Origin: Williamsia phyllosphaerae
Lineage (GTDB): Bacteria > Actinomycetota > Actinomycetes > Mycobacteriales > Mycobacteriaceae
Reading direction: 5' to 3'
Length of the DNA: 64,000 nt
Assembly: GCF_014635305.1 (NCBI RefSeq)
Contig: NZ_BMCS01000001.1
Coordinates: forward strand, 2,852,001-2,916,000
The position numbers were made by a program, and so were the translations under genes. Shown one piece after another: positions 40,577-51,805 of the stretch (its first letter is position 1; every line of letters starts with the position of its first letter). The notes under the pieces are model-generated. The model ran no database searches and was not told where the DNA came from. It saw only the letters and a list, made by a program, of their open reading frames with translations.

Positions 40577-40670
40577 GGCACACTGGGTCGCGGCCGTCAC
40601 TCCCACGCCCCACCGGGCGCATGTTTCCGACGGCCCCGCAGTGATCGCACGACGTCATCGAGGAGGGCCC

Positions 40671-41714
40671 GTGACCCAGGCTCCTGTCCGCCCGGATCAG
40701 CCGGGAACCCATGCAGACGAGGCCGACATCCTCGACCTGGCCCGCGAGAAGGTGCTCGAGCGCGGTGAACCGCTGACCCAGGCCGAGACCCTGTCGGTGC
40801 TGCAGCTCGGCGACGACCGCCTGACCGATCTGCTGCAGCTCGCCCACGACGTACGCATGAAGTGGTGCGGCCCGGAGGTCGAGGTCGAGGGCATCATCTC
40901 GCTCAAGACCGGCGGCTGCCCCGAGGACTGCCACTTCTGCTCGCAGTCGGGGCTGTTCACCTCGCCCGTGCGCAGCGCGTGGATCGACATCCCGTCGCTC
41001 GTCGAGGCGGCCAAGCAGACCGCGAAGACCGGCGCGACGGAGTTCTGCATCGTCGCCGCCGTCCGCGGACCCGACAAGCGTCTGATGAGTCAGGTCGCCG
41101 CCGGCATCGAGGCCATCCGCAACGAGGTCGACATCCAGATCGCCTGCAGCCTGGGCATGTTGACCCAGGAGCAGGTCGACGAGCTCGCGGCCATGGGCGT
41201 ACACCGCTACAACCACAACCTCGAGACCGCCCGGTCGCACTTCCCGAACGTGGTCACCACGCACACGTGGGAGGAGCGCGAGGGCACCCTGCGCATGGTG
41301 CGCGAGGCCGGCATGGAGGTCTGCTGCGGCGGCATCCTCGGCATGGGTGAGTCGTTGGAGCAGCGCGCCGAGTTCGCGGCCGATCTCGCGGCGCTGAACC
41401 CCGACGAGGTCCCGCTCAACTTCCTCAACCCGCGTCCGGGCACCCCCTTCGGTGACCTCGACGTGCTGCCCGCCGCCGACGCGCTGCGCGCGGTCGCGGC
41501 GTTCCGACTGGCGTTGCCGCGCACCATCCTGCGCTTCGCGGGCGGACGCGAGATCACCCTCGGTGACCTCGGCGCCAAGCAGGGCATCCTCGGCGGCATC
41601 AACGCGGTGATCGTGGGCAACTACCTCACCACCCTGGGCCGTCCCGCCGAAGCCGATCTCGATCTGCTCGTCGACCTGCAGATGCCGATCAAGGCTCTCA
41701 ACGACAGCATCTGA
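40671..41714 (+). CDS. bioB: Biotin synthase (BioB)
   Basis: Radical-SAM enzyme inserting sulfur into dethiobiotin. The 347-residue protein has the [4Fe-4S]-SAM motif CPEDCHFC near residue 82 and the conserved YNHNLETA and [11 protein letters not shown] segments. The GTG at 40671 was chosen because a strong GAGGAGGG ribosome site lies 3-4 bases upstream; a GTG/ATC region 10 codons earlier lacks one. A 94-base gap separates it from bioD. It is followed 4 bases later by the BsaP-like gene. The usual ligand for the second, sulfur-donating cluster is the point at which actinobacterial BioB proteins differ and depend on BsaP. Confidence 0.96.
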   Translation: MTQAPVRPDQPGTHADEADILDLAREKVLERGEPLTQAETLSVLQLGDDRLTDLLQLAHDVRMKWCGPEVEVEGIISLKTGGCPEDCHFCSQSGLFTSPVRSAWIDIPSLVEAAKQTAKTGATEFCIVAAVRGPDKRLMSQVAAGIEAIRNEVDIQIACSLGMLTQEQVDELAAMGVHRYNHNLETARSHFPNVVTTHTWEEREGTLRMVREAGMEVCCGGILGMGESLEQRAEFAADLAALNPDEVPLNFLNPRPGTPFGDLDVLPAADALRAVAAFRLALPRTILRFAGGREITLGDLGAKQGILGGINAVIVGNYLTTLGRPAEADLDLLVDLQMPIKALNDSI

Positions 41715-41718
41715 GTCG

Positions 41719-42012
41719 ATGGCCGGTGACGTCGTGATCGCAGAATCCGCCGCGGATCGCGAGGGCGGTCTCGACGCGCCCGATGCGATCACGCCGTTGA
41801 CCGAGCCGCTCCGGTTCGGTGTCTACACCGGCGTGCAGGTCGATTCCCCTGCCCAGCAGGAGATCCCGGCCGCCGCGAAGTTGGGCCTCGAGCCGCCGCG
41901 GTTCTGTGGACAGTGCGGTCGACGCATGATCGTCCAGGTCGTCCCCGACGGCTGGACCGCGCGGTGCTCCCGACACGGCCGCGTCGACTCGACGTTCCTC
42001 GGCCGACGATGA
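41719..42012 (+). CDS. bsaP: Biotin synthase auxiliary protein BsaP
   Basis: A 97-residue protein with a conserved C-terminal metal- or cluster-binding-like pattern: [18 protein letters not shown] followed by [12 protein letters not shown] (Cys-x-x-Cys...Cys-x-x-His). This matches the small gene next to bioB in mycobacteria (Rv1590), reported as an auxiliary protein needed for BioB activity, probably by helping with its second iron-sulfur cluster. It starts 4 bases after bioB and its stop overlaps the DUF2567 ATG (ATGA). The N-terminal half is predicted flexible. Confidence 0.85.
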   Translation: MAGDVVIAESAADREGGLDAPDAITPLTEPLRFGVYTGVQVDSPAQQEIPAAAKLGLEPPRFCGQCGRRMIVQVVPDGWTARCSRHGRVDSTFLGRR

Positions 42013-42677
42013 CCGCAGGCGGCCCCGACTTCCTCGCGCCCGGACCGGGGCCCGAAGGCACACCCGCCGACGTCGCACCGATCGTCGACCGGATCGACAT
42101 CCGATCGCTCCTGCGGTCGGCCGTGCTCGCCGTCCTCGGTGTCGCCGTCGTCGGCCTGATCGGTGGGATCCTGTGGGGCCTGGTGGTTCCCGGGGTGACC
42201 GGTGTCGTGGTCGCACCGGGGCGTGCGGGAGCGCTCGGCGCCGACACCGGCCACCGGTTCGATGCGGTCGCGATCTTCGCGTGCATCAGTTTCGTGGCCG
42301 GCGCACTCGGCGGTGTCGGTGTGTGGTGGATACGGTCGCTGCGCGGTTCGGTCGGCGCGGTGTCTGTGGCGATCGGCGCCGTAGTCGGTGCCGCGTTGGC
42401 CGCCTGGATCGGCGGTCTCATCGCCGGCGCCCGACACCCCGGTGTCGGCGACACCGCGGTCGGCCAGTTCTTCTCGAGCGCGCCGAGCCTTCGGTTGGAC
42501 GGCTCCACAGTCGATTCCGTGGGCGGGTTCGACTTCTCCTGGGCCATCGTGGTCATCGCACCGATCGGTGCTCTGCTGGCCTATCTGGTGTTGCTGCTCG
42601 TGGTGCGCCGCGCCGACCTCGGCGTCGCGCCGTCAGGCCGGGGGACGCAGGGTGGCGAACTCGTCGGTGACGCGTAA
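42009..42677 (+). CDS. DUF2567 membrane protein
   Basis: A 222-residue integral membrane protein with four hydrophobic segments (about residues 34-60, 88-110, 117-140 and 180-204) and extracytoplasmic loops containing VVVAPGRAG and [19 protein letters not shown]. It corresponds in position and character to Rv1591, a DUF2567 protein. Function unknown; the conserved position after bioB-bsaP suggests a link with biotin, but nothing in the sequence shows it. The 3' end overlaps the convergent nrtR gene by 45 bases. Confidence 0.8.
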   Translation: MTAGGPDFLAPGPGPEGTPADVAPIVDRIDIRSLLRSAVLAVLGVAVVGLIGGILWGLVVPGVTGVVVAPGRAGALGADTGHRFDAVAIFACISFVAGALGGVGVWWIRSLRGSVGAVSVAIGAVVGAALAAWIGGLIAGARHPGVGDTAVGQFFSSAPSLRLDGSTVDSVGGFDFSWAIVVIAPIGALLAYLVLLLVVRRADLGVAPSGRGTQGGELVGDA

Positions 42678-43328
42678 GCCGTTCTCGGCGAATCGATACA
42701 GCGCGGGCGGGCGACCACCCGAGCGGCCGGTGCGTCCGACCGTCCCGGTTGCGCTGACCACGCCGCGTCGGGACAGGATGCGGAGCAGGTTGGTCGAGTC
42801 GACCGGATATCCGAGTGCGGCGCAGTAGATGTCGCTGAGGGTCGACATCGCGAACTCCGGTGGCGCCAATGCGAACGCGATGTTCGTGTACGACAACTTC
42901 GCCGCGAGGCGCGTGCGGGCCAACGTGACGACCTCGCGGTGGTCGAAGCTCATCTCCGGCAGCGTGCCGACGGGGTGCCAGCGGGTGTCGGGGGGAAGGT
43001 TCGCGGTCGAGTCCGAGCGCACCAGACCGAGGTAGGTCGAGGCGATCACGCGCGGGCCGGGCAGGCGGTGCGGTGCGGAGAACACCGACAGTTGCTCGAG
43101 GTGCGCCACCTCGCGGACGTCGACCTTGTCGGCCAACAGGCGACGCGCCGAGGTCGTGAGGTCCTCATCGGCGCGCAGGATGCCGCCGGGCAGCGACCAG
43201 GTGCCGCGCTGGGGGTCGAGAGCCCGCTGCCACAACAGGACCGACAACTCCGGAGGGGCGTCGGACGTGGGGGAGCGAACCTGGAACACGGCGTCGAGCA
43301 CCTCGTGGATGATGCCGTCCGCGCCCAT
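42633..43328 (-). CDS. nrtR: NrtR-type Nudix regulator of NAD biosynthesis
   Basis: A 231-residue protein with an N-terminal Nudix fold (about residues 5-140) and a C-terminal winged helix (about 150-231, TLSDIYCAALGYPVDSTNLLRILSRRGVV), the layout of NrtR/NdnR repressors that sense ADP-ribose or related NAD metabolites. The Nudix box, beginning GGILRADEDL near residue 48, keeps GX5E but has RRLLADK where catalytic members have REVxEE, so hydrolysis is probably lost. Divergent from nadA-nadC, where a palindrome sits on the promoter, it is their likely repressor. TAGACT lies 7 bases upstream of the ATG, suggesting a leaderless mRNA. Confidence 0.9.
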   Translation of the reverse strand: MGADGIIHEVLDAVFQVRSPTSDAPPELSVLLWQRALDPQRGTWSLPGGILRADEDLTTSARRLLADKVDVREVAHLEQLSVFSAPHRLPGPRVIASTYLGLVRSDSTANLPPDTRWHPVGTLPEMSFDHREVVTLARTRLAAKLSYTNIAFALAPPEFAMSTLSDIYCAALGYPVDSTNLLRILSRRGVVSATGTVGRTGRSGGRPPALYRFAENGLRVTDEFATLRPPA

Positions 43329-43335
43329 GTCGCCC

Positions 43336-43360
43336 AGTCTATGTCGATGAGCAGGTGCTC
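43336..43360 (-). promoter_or_regulatory. nrtR promoter: TAGACT -10 and GAGCA-GG-TGCTC palindrome
   Basis: On the minus strand TAGACT (43341-43336) is followed by 7 bases and then the nrtR ATG. Immediately upstream a perfect 5+2+5 palindrome (43349-43360) lies in the -20 to -30 zone, a candidate operator unlike the one at nadA. Confidence 0.45.
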
Positions 43361-43403
43361 ACCGACCGTCACGCCGCACCCCAGGGAGCACCGCGGTCCC
43401 CGG

Positions 43404-43516
43404 CGTCGGGCACGTAACTCCGCCAGTTGGGCACGTAACTCAACCAGTTGGGCATTACGTGCCCAGCTGACGCGTGTAAGTGCCCAACTGACGGGTGTAC
43501 GTGCCCAACTGACGGG
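43404..43516. repeat. Inverted-repeat array with core AGTTGGGCACGTAA
   Basis: About 110 bases carry five imperfect units of about 21 bases built on the core agttgggcacgtaa(ct). Units beginning near 43405, 43426 and 43447 are in forward orientation; those covering about 43459-43516 are reverse-oriented (gtgtacgtgcccaactgacg type). The transcript could fold into a long hairpin. The array lies in the 335-base gap between nrtR and nadA, whose remaining parts hold the two promoters and otherwise nothing recognised. Confidence 0.8.
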
Positions 43517-43581
43517 GCTGACTTTTTGTGCACACGCGGAGGGTGAGGCGGTGGGTTTCGGGGGCGAAGTGTGGCCGGTGC

Positions 43582-43618
43582 TACATTGGGGACACGTTTT
43601 CGACCGTCAGTCGAAAAC
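43582..43618 (+). promoter_or_regulatory. nadA promoter and 23-bp palindrome (candidate NrtR operator)
   Basis: TACATT at 43582-43587 is a good -10. Nine bases later, GTTTTCGAC-CGTCA-GTCGAAAAC (43596-43618) is a perfect 9+5+9 inverted repeat placed over the expected transcription start, where a bound repressor would block initiation. The neighbouring NrtR-type regulator is the obvious binder. The nadA ribosome site AAGGAGAG follows at 43651. Confidence 0.75.
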
Positions 43619-43663
43619 CGTCGGTGTCAGCCACATCGACCCGCCTTTCGAAGGAGAGCGGCC

Positions 43664-44674
43664 ATGACCACAGCGGCCGTCATTGACCAGGTGCCCGACG
43701 CGAACGACCCCGGACCCGAATGGGCCGCCGAGGTTCGTCGCCTCGCGACATTGCGCGGAGCGACCCTCCTGGCGCACAACTACCAGCTCCCCGCCATCCA
43801 GGACGTGGCCGATCATGTCGGTGACTCCCTGGCGCTCTCGCGCATCGCCGCGTCGGCCCCGGAGGACACCATCGTGTTCTGCGGTGTGCACTTCATGGCC
43901 GAGACCGCGAAGATCCTCGCGCCGGACAAGACCGTCCTGATCCCCGATGCACGCGCCGGGTGCTCGCTGGCCGACTCGATCACCGCCGACGAACTGCGCG
44001 AGTGGAAGGCCGACCACCCCGACGCCGTGGTGGTCTCGTACGTGAACACCACCGCCGAGGTGAAGGCGCTCACCGACATCTGCTGCACGTCGTCGAACGC
44101 CGTCGAGGTCGTCGAGTCCATCGACCCCGACCGCACCGTGCTGTTCCTTCCCGACCAGTTCCTCGGTGCGCACGTCAAGCGCGAGACCGGTCGGACGAAC
44201 ATGCACATCTGGGCCGGTGAATGCCACGTCCACGCCGGCATCAACGGTGACGAACTGACCGATCAGGCGAACGCGCACCCCGACGCCGACCTGTACGTGC
44301 ACCCCGAATGTGGTTGCGCCACCTCGGCCCTGTACCTCGCAGGTGAGGGTGCGGTGCCCGCCGATCGGGTGCACATCCTGTCCACCGGCGGGATGCTCGA
44401 CACCGCACGCGCCTCCGGCGCCCGCGAGGTCCTCGTCGCCACCGAGATCGGCATGCTGCACCAACTGCGCAAGGCGGCGCCGCAGATCGACTTCCAGGCC
44501 GTCAACCCCAAGGCGTCCTGCAAGTACATGAAGATGATCACTCCCGAGGCGTTGCTTCGGTGCCTGCGCGACGGCACCGACGAGGTGCACCTGGAACGCT
44601 CCGTGGCCGACGCCGCTCGCGCGAGCGTCGAGCGGATGATCGCCATCGGCAGCCCCGGGGGCGGTGGCGAATGA
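43664..44674 (+). CDS. nadA: Quinolinate synthase (NadA)
   Basis: Iron-sulfur enzyme condensing iminoaspartate with dihydroxyacetone phosphate to quinolinate, the first dedicated product of de novo NAD synthesis. The 336-residue protein has LLAHNYQLP near residue 34 and the three cluster cysteines in [19 protein letters not shown] and HPECGCA, plus [14 protein letters not shown] near the C-terminus. The ATG at 43664 is preceded by AAGGAGAG at good spacing. The stop overlaps nadC (ATGA), leaving no room for nadB, the iminoaspartate-forming oxidase found between these genes in mycobacteria. Confidence 0.96.
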   Translation: MTTAAVIDQVPDANDPGPEWAAEVRRLATLRGATLLAHNYQLPAIQDVADHVGDSLALSRIAASAPEDTIVFCGVHFMAETAKILAPDKTVLIPDARAGCSLADSITADELREWKADHPDAVVVSYVNTTAEVKALTDICCTSSNAVEVVESIDPDRTVLFLPDQFLGAHVKRETGRTNMHIWAGECHVHAGINGDELTDQANAHPDADLYVHPECGCATSALYLAGEGAVPADRVHILSTGGMLDTARASGAREVLVATEIGMLHQLRKAAPQIDFQAVNPKASCKYMKMITPEALLRCLRDGTDEVHLERSVADAARASVERMIAIGSPGGGGE

Positions 44675-45540
44675 CCCCTCGTGCCCAGGCGATCGACGGA
44701 GTGTCATCGGACGAGATCCGGGCGCTGATCCGAACCGCCCTCGACGAGGACCTGCGATACGGACCGGATGTCACCACCGCCGCGACGGTTCCCGAGGGTG
44801 CCCGCACCGTCGCGGTCATCGCGAGTCGGCAGCCCGGTGTCATCGCGGGGCTCGACGCGGCTCTGGCGGTGTTCGACGAGGTGATCGGCGACGACTACGA
44901 CGTCGTGGATCGCTCGGAGGACGGGACCCGGGTGCAGGCCGGTGACGTCGTGCTGCGCCTCGACGCCCCGACGGCCGGCCTGCTGACCGCGGAGCGGACC
45001 GCGCTGAACCTGCTGTGTCACCTGTCCGGGATCGCCACGGCCACCGCGCGGTGGGTCGACGAGATCGCCGACACCGACACGGTCGTGCGCGACAGCCGCA
45101 AGACGCTGCCGGGTCTGCGCGCGCTGCAGAAGTACGCGGTCCGGGCGGGCGGAGGGCAGAACCACCGCATGGGCCTCGGCGACGCCGCGCTGATCAAGGA
45201 CAACCACATCGCGGCGGCGGGATCGCTCACGGCGGCGCTGAAGGCCGTCCGCGCGGCGGCTCCCGACCTCGCCATCGAGGTCGAGGTGGACTCGCTGACC
45301 CAACTCGACGAGGCTCTCGCGCTCGACGCCGAACTGGTGCTGCTGGACAACTTCGCCCTCTGGGAGACGCAGATGGCGGTGCAGCGGCGTAACCAGCGGG
45401 CGCCGAGAACCCGACTCGAGAGCTCCGGCGGACTGTCCCTCGACGTCGCACACGACTACGCACGCACGGGTGTCGACTTCCTCGCTGTGGGCGGTCTCAC
45501 TCATTCGGTGACCGTGCTGGACCTGGGCCTGGACCTCTGA
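44671..45540 (+). CDS. nadC: Nicotinate-nucleotide pyrophosphorylase, carboxylating (NadC)
   Basis: Converts quinolinate and phosphoribosyl pyrophosphate to nicotinate mononucleotide. The 289-residue protein has the quinolinate-binding [22 protein letters not shown] near residue 140 (split here as [10 protein letters not shown] and [10 protein letters not shown]), [14 protein letters not shown] near residue 168, and the [11 protein letters not shown] and SSGGLSLD blocks of the phosphate site. It starts inside the nadA stop. The operon appears to end here: no nadS-type cysteine desulfurase follows, and a palindrome and a dehydrogenase gene come next. Confidence 0.95.
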   Translation: MTPRAQAIDGVSSDEIRALIRTALDEDLRYGPDVTTAATVPEGARTVAVIASRQPGVIAGLDAALAVFDEVIGDDYDVVDRSEDGTRVQAGDVVLRLDAPTAGLLTAERTALNLLCHLSGIATATARWVDEIADTDTVVRDSRKTLPGLRALQKYAVRAGGGQNHRMGLGDAALIKDNHIAAAGSLTAALKAVRAAAPDLAIEVEVDSLTQLDEALALDAELVLLDNFALWETQMAVQRRNQRAPRTRLESSGGLSLDVAHDYARTGVDFLAVGGLTHSVTVLDLGLDL

Positions 45541-45574
45541 GGCCGAACCCGGCATAGCGGCCATGCGCGAGTGC

Positions 45575-45598
45575 TTTTATGCGCATCTGGGCATAAAA
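45575..45598. promoter_or_regulatory. TTTTATGC-N8-GCATAAAA palindrome upstream of adh
   Basis: A perfect 8+8+8 inverted repeat, strikingly AT-rich for this genome, lies in the 137-base gap between nadC and the alcohol dehydrogenase. It could be an operator for the dehydrogenase or a weak terminator for nadC; no T-tract follows, so an operator is more likely. Confidence 0.5.
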
Positions 45599-45677
45599 CC
45601 GTGGAAGTCCTCGTTTGCACCTGTGTCCCGGCGCGCTGAACCGCGCGCTCCGCAAGGCCCGAAAGGACACGATTTCT

Positions 45678-46730
45678 GTGCCAACTGTGAACGCCGTTAT
45701 CGCCACGAGTGCGACAGACCCGCTCACCATCTCGACCATCGAACGCCGTGAACTGGGACCCAAGGATGTCCGTATCGACATCAAGTTCGCAGGCATCTGC
45801 CACTCCGACATCCACACCGCGCGCAACGAGTGGAAGGGCACCAAGTACCCGGTCGTCCCGGGTCACGAGATCGCGGGCGTCGTTGCCGAGGTCGGCTCCG
45901 AGGTCACCCTGCACAACGTGGGCGACCGCGTCGGTGTCGGCTGCTTCGTCGACTCCTGCGGTGAGTGTGCCCCGTGCAAGAACGGCGACGAGCAGTACTG
46001 CGAGAAGGGTGTCGTCCAGACCTACAACTCGAAGACCTACGAGGGTGAGTTCACCCACGGCGGTTACTCGCAGCAGGTCGTCGTCACCGAGAAGTTCGTC
46101 CTGAAGATCCCCGAGGGCATCGAGCTCGACGTCGCCGCGCCGCTGCTCTGCGCGGGCATCACCCTGTACGCACCGCTGAAGAAGTGGGGCGCGGGCCCGG
46201 GTCGCAAGGTCGCCATCATCGGCATGGGCGGTCTCGGACACGTGGGCGTCAAGATCGCCCACGCGCTCGGAGCCGAGGTCACCGTGCTCAGCCAGACCAC
46301 GAGCAAGGAAGAGGACGGCAAGCGCTTCGGTGCCGACCACTACTACGCGACCAAGGACAACAAGCAGCTCTTCACGGACCTGGCCGGCCAGTTCGACCTG
46401 ATCCTGAACACCGTGTCGGTGAACCTGCCGCTCGACGACTACATCGGTCTGCTCGCCATCGACGGAGCCCTCGTCGAGCTCGGTGTGCCGGAGAACCCGT
46501 TGCAGGTCGCAGCGTTCGCGCTGCTGACCAACCGTCGCTCGCTGTCGGGCTCCATGGTCGGTGGCATCGCCCTGACCCAGGAGATGCTCGACTTCTGCGC
46601 CGAGCACGAGATCGCGGCCGAGATCGAGACGATCTCCGCCGACCAGGTCAACGAGGCCTACGACCGCGCGGTCTCGTCGGACGTGCGCTACCGCTTCGTG
46701 ATCGACACCGCGACGCTGGCGAACGCCTGA
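45678..46730 (+). CDS. Zinc-dependent NAD(P) alcohol dehydrogenase (cinnamyl-alcohol dehydrogenase type)
   Basis: A 350-residue medium-chain dehydrogenase, AdhC/YahK-like, probably reducing or oxidising aldehydes and alcohols. Catalytic zinc: the Cys of GICHSDIH near residue 38 and the His-Glu of GHEIAG; structural zinc: CGECAPC and QYC near residue 93; cofactor loop: [13 protein letters not shown] near residue 175. The GTG at 45678 has GAAAGGA about 10 bases upstream and yields the usual N-terminus. It is a single-gene unit with a palindrome upstream and a strong terminator downstream. Codon choice is markedly regular (AAG, GGC, GTC), hinting at high expression. Substrate unknown. Confidence 0.92.
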   Translation: MPTVNAVIATSATDPLTISTIERRELGPKDVRIDIKFAGICHSDIHTARNEWKGTKYPVVPGHEIAGVVAEVGSEVTLHNVGDRVGVGCFVDSCGECAPCKNGDEQYCEKGVVQTYNSKTYEGEFTHGGYSQQVVVTEKFVLKIPEGIELDVAAPLLCAGITLYAPLKKWGAGPGRKVAIIGMGGLGHVGVKIAHALGAEVTVLSQTTSKEEDGKRFGADHYYATKDNKQLFTDLAGQFDLILNTVSVNLPLDDYIGLLAIDGALVELGVPENPLQVAAFALLTNRRSLSGSMVGGIALTQEMLDFCAEHEIAAEIETISADQVNEAYDRAVSSDVRYRFVIDTATLANA

Positions 46731-46771
46731 TCGCTGCGTGAACCGGGTCACACGTTGACCTGAGCACGACC

Positions 46772-46824
46772 ACCATCGGCCGTCGCCCGTCCCACTTCCG
46801 GGGCGGTCGGCGGCCGATGGTTTT
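46772..46824 (+). terminator. Rho-independent terminator of the alcohol dehydrogenase gene
   Basis: An 11-bp perfect stem (ACCATCGGCCG at 46772-46782 with CGGCCGATGGT at 46811-46821), extended internally by CGCCC/GGGCG, is followed by TTTT. It lies 42 bases after the stop codon and is the clearest classical terminator in the window. Confidence 0.88.
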
Positions 46825-46870
46825 GTCCTCGGCGACGTACCCACCGTCGAAAACGGCTGGCCGGACCGCA

Positions 46871-46876
46871 TATCCT
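46871..46876 (+). promoter_or_regulatory. Candidate -10 (TATCCT) for the his operon
   Basis: TATCCT lies 48 bases upstream of the hisD ATG, just after the preceding terminator, and would give an about 40-base leader containing the GGAGGAG ribosome site. No -35 was recognised, and no His-rich leader peptide that would suggest attenuation. Confidence 0.45.
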
Positions 46877-46923
46877 GGATGTTCACGCCCGCCGATCCGT
46901 TCCCCGGAGGAGATCAGCCCACC

Positions 46924-50031
<3,108 letters not shown>

Positions 50032-50035
<4 letters not shown>

Positions 50036-50676
50036 GCGCGGCGTCGAAGTCGGTCACGATCCTCGACTACGGATCGGGCAATCTCCGCTCGGCGCAACGC
50101 GCCCTGGAGCGCACCGGCGCGCAGGTCACCGTCACCTCCGACCGCGACGCGGCGATGGAGTGCGACGGTCTCGTGGTACCCGGGGTCGGCGCGTTCGCCG
50201 CGTGCATGGCCGGACTGAGATCGGTTGTCGGTGAACGGATCATCGGTCAACGACTCGCCGGCGGGCGGCCCGTCCTGGGGATCTGCGTCGGCATGCAGAT
50301 CCTCTTCGAGGAGGGCGTCGAGTTCGGTGTGCAGACCACCGGATGCGGCGAGTGGCCGGGAACGGTCAGCCAACTCCCGGCGCCGGTGCTGCCGCACATG
50401 GGGTGGAACACCGTGACCGCAGGGGAGGGCTCGGTGCTGTTCGACGGCCTCGACGCCGACACCCGCTTCTACTTCGTGCACTCTTACGCCGCGCAGACGT
50501 GGGAGTGGTCGGGCTCCGATTCGGCGCTCCCGCCCGCCGTCACCACGTGGGCCGAGCACGGCGGGGAGTTCCTTGCCGCGGTCGAGAACGGACCGTTGTC
50601 GGCCACCCAGTTCCACCCGGAGAAATCCGGCGACGCCGGCGCGCACCTGCTGCGCAACTGGGTGCACGCCCTGTGA
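50032..50676 (+). CDS. hisH: Imidazole glycerol phosphate synthase, glutaminase subunit (HisH)
   Basis: Class I amidotransferase subunit feeding ammonia to HisF. The 214-residue protein has the oxyanion loop [11 protein letters not shown], the nucleophile Cys in [13 protein letters not shown] near residue 84 and the His-Glu of TQFHPEKSG near residue 195. GTG start overlapping hisB. Its partner hisF lies four genes downstream, with a small membrane protein, hisA and an inositol phosphatase between. Confidence 0.95.
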
Positions 50677-50702
50677 CCGTCGGACACGGCGAGGGGGACG
50701 GG

Positions 50703-51008
50703 GTGACGGGGTCGCCGAAGTTCTCCATCGCTCGGCTGGCGATCCTCGCGATGGGCGCGGGTGCCCTCGTGCTGGGGGTGTCGGTGCCGGTGATCTACGG
50801 CGTCTCGCGTGTCTCGGCACCCGCGGCGCTGGTGGTGGCCCTGCTCGCGGTCGCACTCGCGATCGCGGTGATGGGGATCGTGGCCAACCGGGTGGTCGAC
50901 CGGGCCGTCGACGCGGAGAGCGCCGAGGCCCGGGGTGCCGACACCGAGACGACCGCCGGAGGCGACGACACCTCCCGACCGAAGCCGGCCACGGGAGACG
51001 AACGATGA
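50703..51008 (+). CDS. Small membrane protein between hisH and hisA
   Basis: A 101-residue protein with two hydrophobic segments (about residues 10-32 and 38-60, [19 protein letters not shown] and [19 protein letters not shown]) and an acidic, Thr-rich tail. The GTG at 50703 has GAGGGGG 5 bases upstream; a GTG at 50673 overlapping the hisH stop is an in-frame alternative that adds 10 residues. No family recognised. M. tuberculosis has hisH and hisA directly adjacent, so this gene is an addition in this lineage; it is embedded in the operon and must be co-expressed. Confidence 0.75.
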   Translation: MTGSPKFSIARLAILAMGAGALVLGVSVPVIYGVSRVSAPAALVVALLAVALAIAVMGIVANRVVDRAVDAESAEARGADTETTAGGDDTSRPKPATGDER

Positions 51009-51058
51009 CTTCTCGATCCGCATCCGCGGACACGAGCACAGCAGAGAGGGTGCACTCG

Positions 51059-51805
51059 ATGGGGACCACGCTGGAACTACTGCCCGCAGTCGATGTCGCG
51101 GACGGTCAGGCCGTGCGATTGGTACAGGGCGCCGCCGGGTCGGAGACCTCCTACGGCTCGCCGCGCGAGGCGGCCCTCGCCTGGCAGCGCGACGGGGCGG
51201 AGTGGATCCACCTGGTGGACCTCGACGCGGCGTTCGGCCGTGGCGACAACCGGGAACTGTTGGCCTCGGTCGTCGGCGAACTCGACGTCAAGGTCGAACT
51301 CTCCGGCGGCATCCGGGACGACGACTCGCTGCGGGCGGCGCTGGCCACCGGCTGCACACGGGTCAACCTGGGCACCGCCGCTCTGGAGGACCCGCAGTGG
51401 TGCGCCAAGGTGATCGGTGAGTACGGCGACCGCATCGCGGTCGGTCTCGACGCTGTCCGGATCGACGGGCAGTACCGCCTGCGTGGCCGCGGATGGGTGT
51501 CCGACGGCGGCGACCTGTGGGAGGTTCTCGAACGCCTCGAGCGCGACGGCTGCAGCCGCTACGTCGTCACCGACGTCAGCAAGGACGGCACCCTCACCGG
51601 CCCCAACCTCGAACTCCTCGGCGAGGTCGCCGACGCCGCGTCCGCGCCGGTCGTGGCCTCCGGTGGCGTGTCGTCGGTCGACGACCTGTTGGCGATCGCC
51701 ACCCTCGTCGATCGGGGGGTCGAGGGGTCTATCGTCGGAAAGGCTCTCTACGCCGGTCGATTCACCCTGCCCGAGGCGCTGTCCGCGGTGGCCGGTCGCG
51801 CATGA
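51059..51805 (+). CDS. priA: Phosphoribosyl isomerase A (HisA/PriA), probably bifunctional
   Basis: (beta/alpha)8 isomerase of the ProFAR step in histidine synthesis; in actinobacteria it also isomerises phosphoribosylanthranilate for tryptophan, replacing TrpF. Catalytic aspartates are in LPAVDVADG near residue 11 and [14 protein letters not shown] near residue 130; [14 protein letters not shown] is the PriA-type loop sequence found in mycobacteria. No trpF is near the trp genes here, which supports dual function. The ATG at 51059 has GAGAGGG 8 bases upstream; an ATG at 51005, overlapping the previous stop, would add 18 unrelated residues. Length 248 residues. Confidence 0.93.
   Translation: MGTTLELLPAVDVADGQAVRLVQGAAGSETSYGSPREAALAWQRDGAEWIHLVDLDAAFGRGDNRELLASVVGELDVKVELSGGIRDDDSLRAALATGCTRVNLGTAALEDPQWCAKVIGEYGDRIAVGLDAVRIDGQYRLRGRGWVSDGGDLWEVLERLERDGCSRYVVTDVSKDGTLTGPNLELLGEVADAASAPVVASGGVSSVDDLLAIATLVDRGVEGSIVGKALYAGRFTLPEALSAVAGRA

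Noticed and set aside
43404..43516. CRISPR-like appearance of repeated units between nrtR and nadA
   Set aside because: Units are about 21 bp, imperfect, change orientation and have no unique spacers; no cas genes are near.
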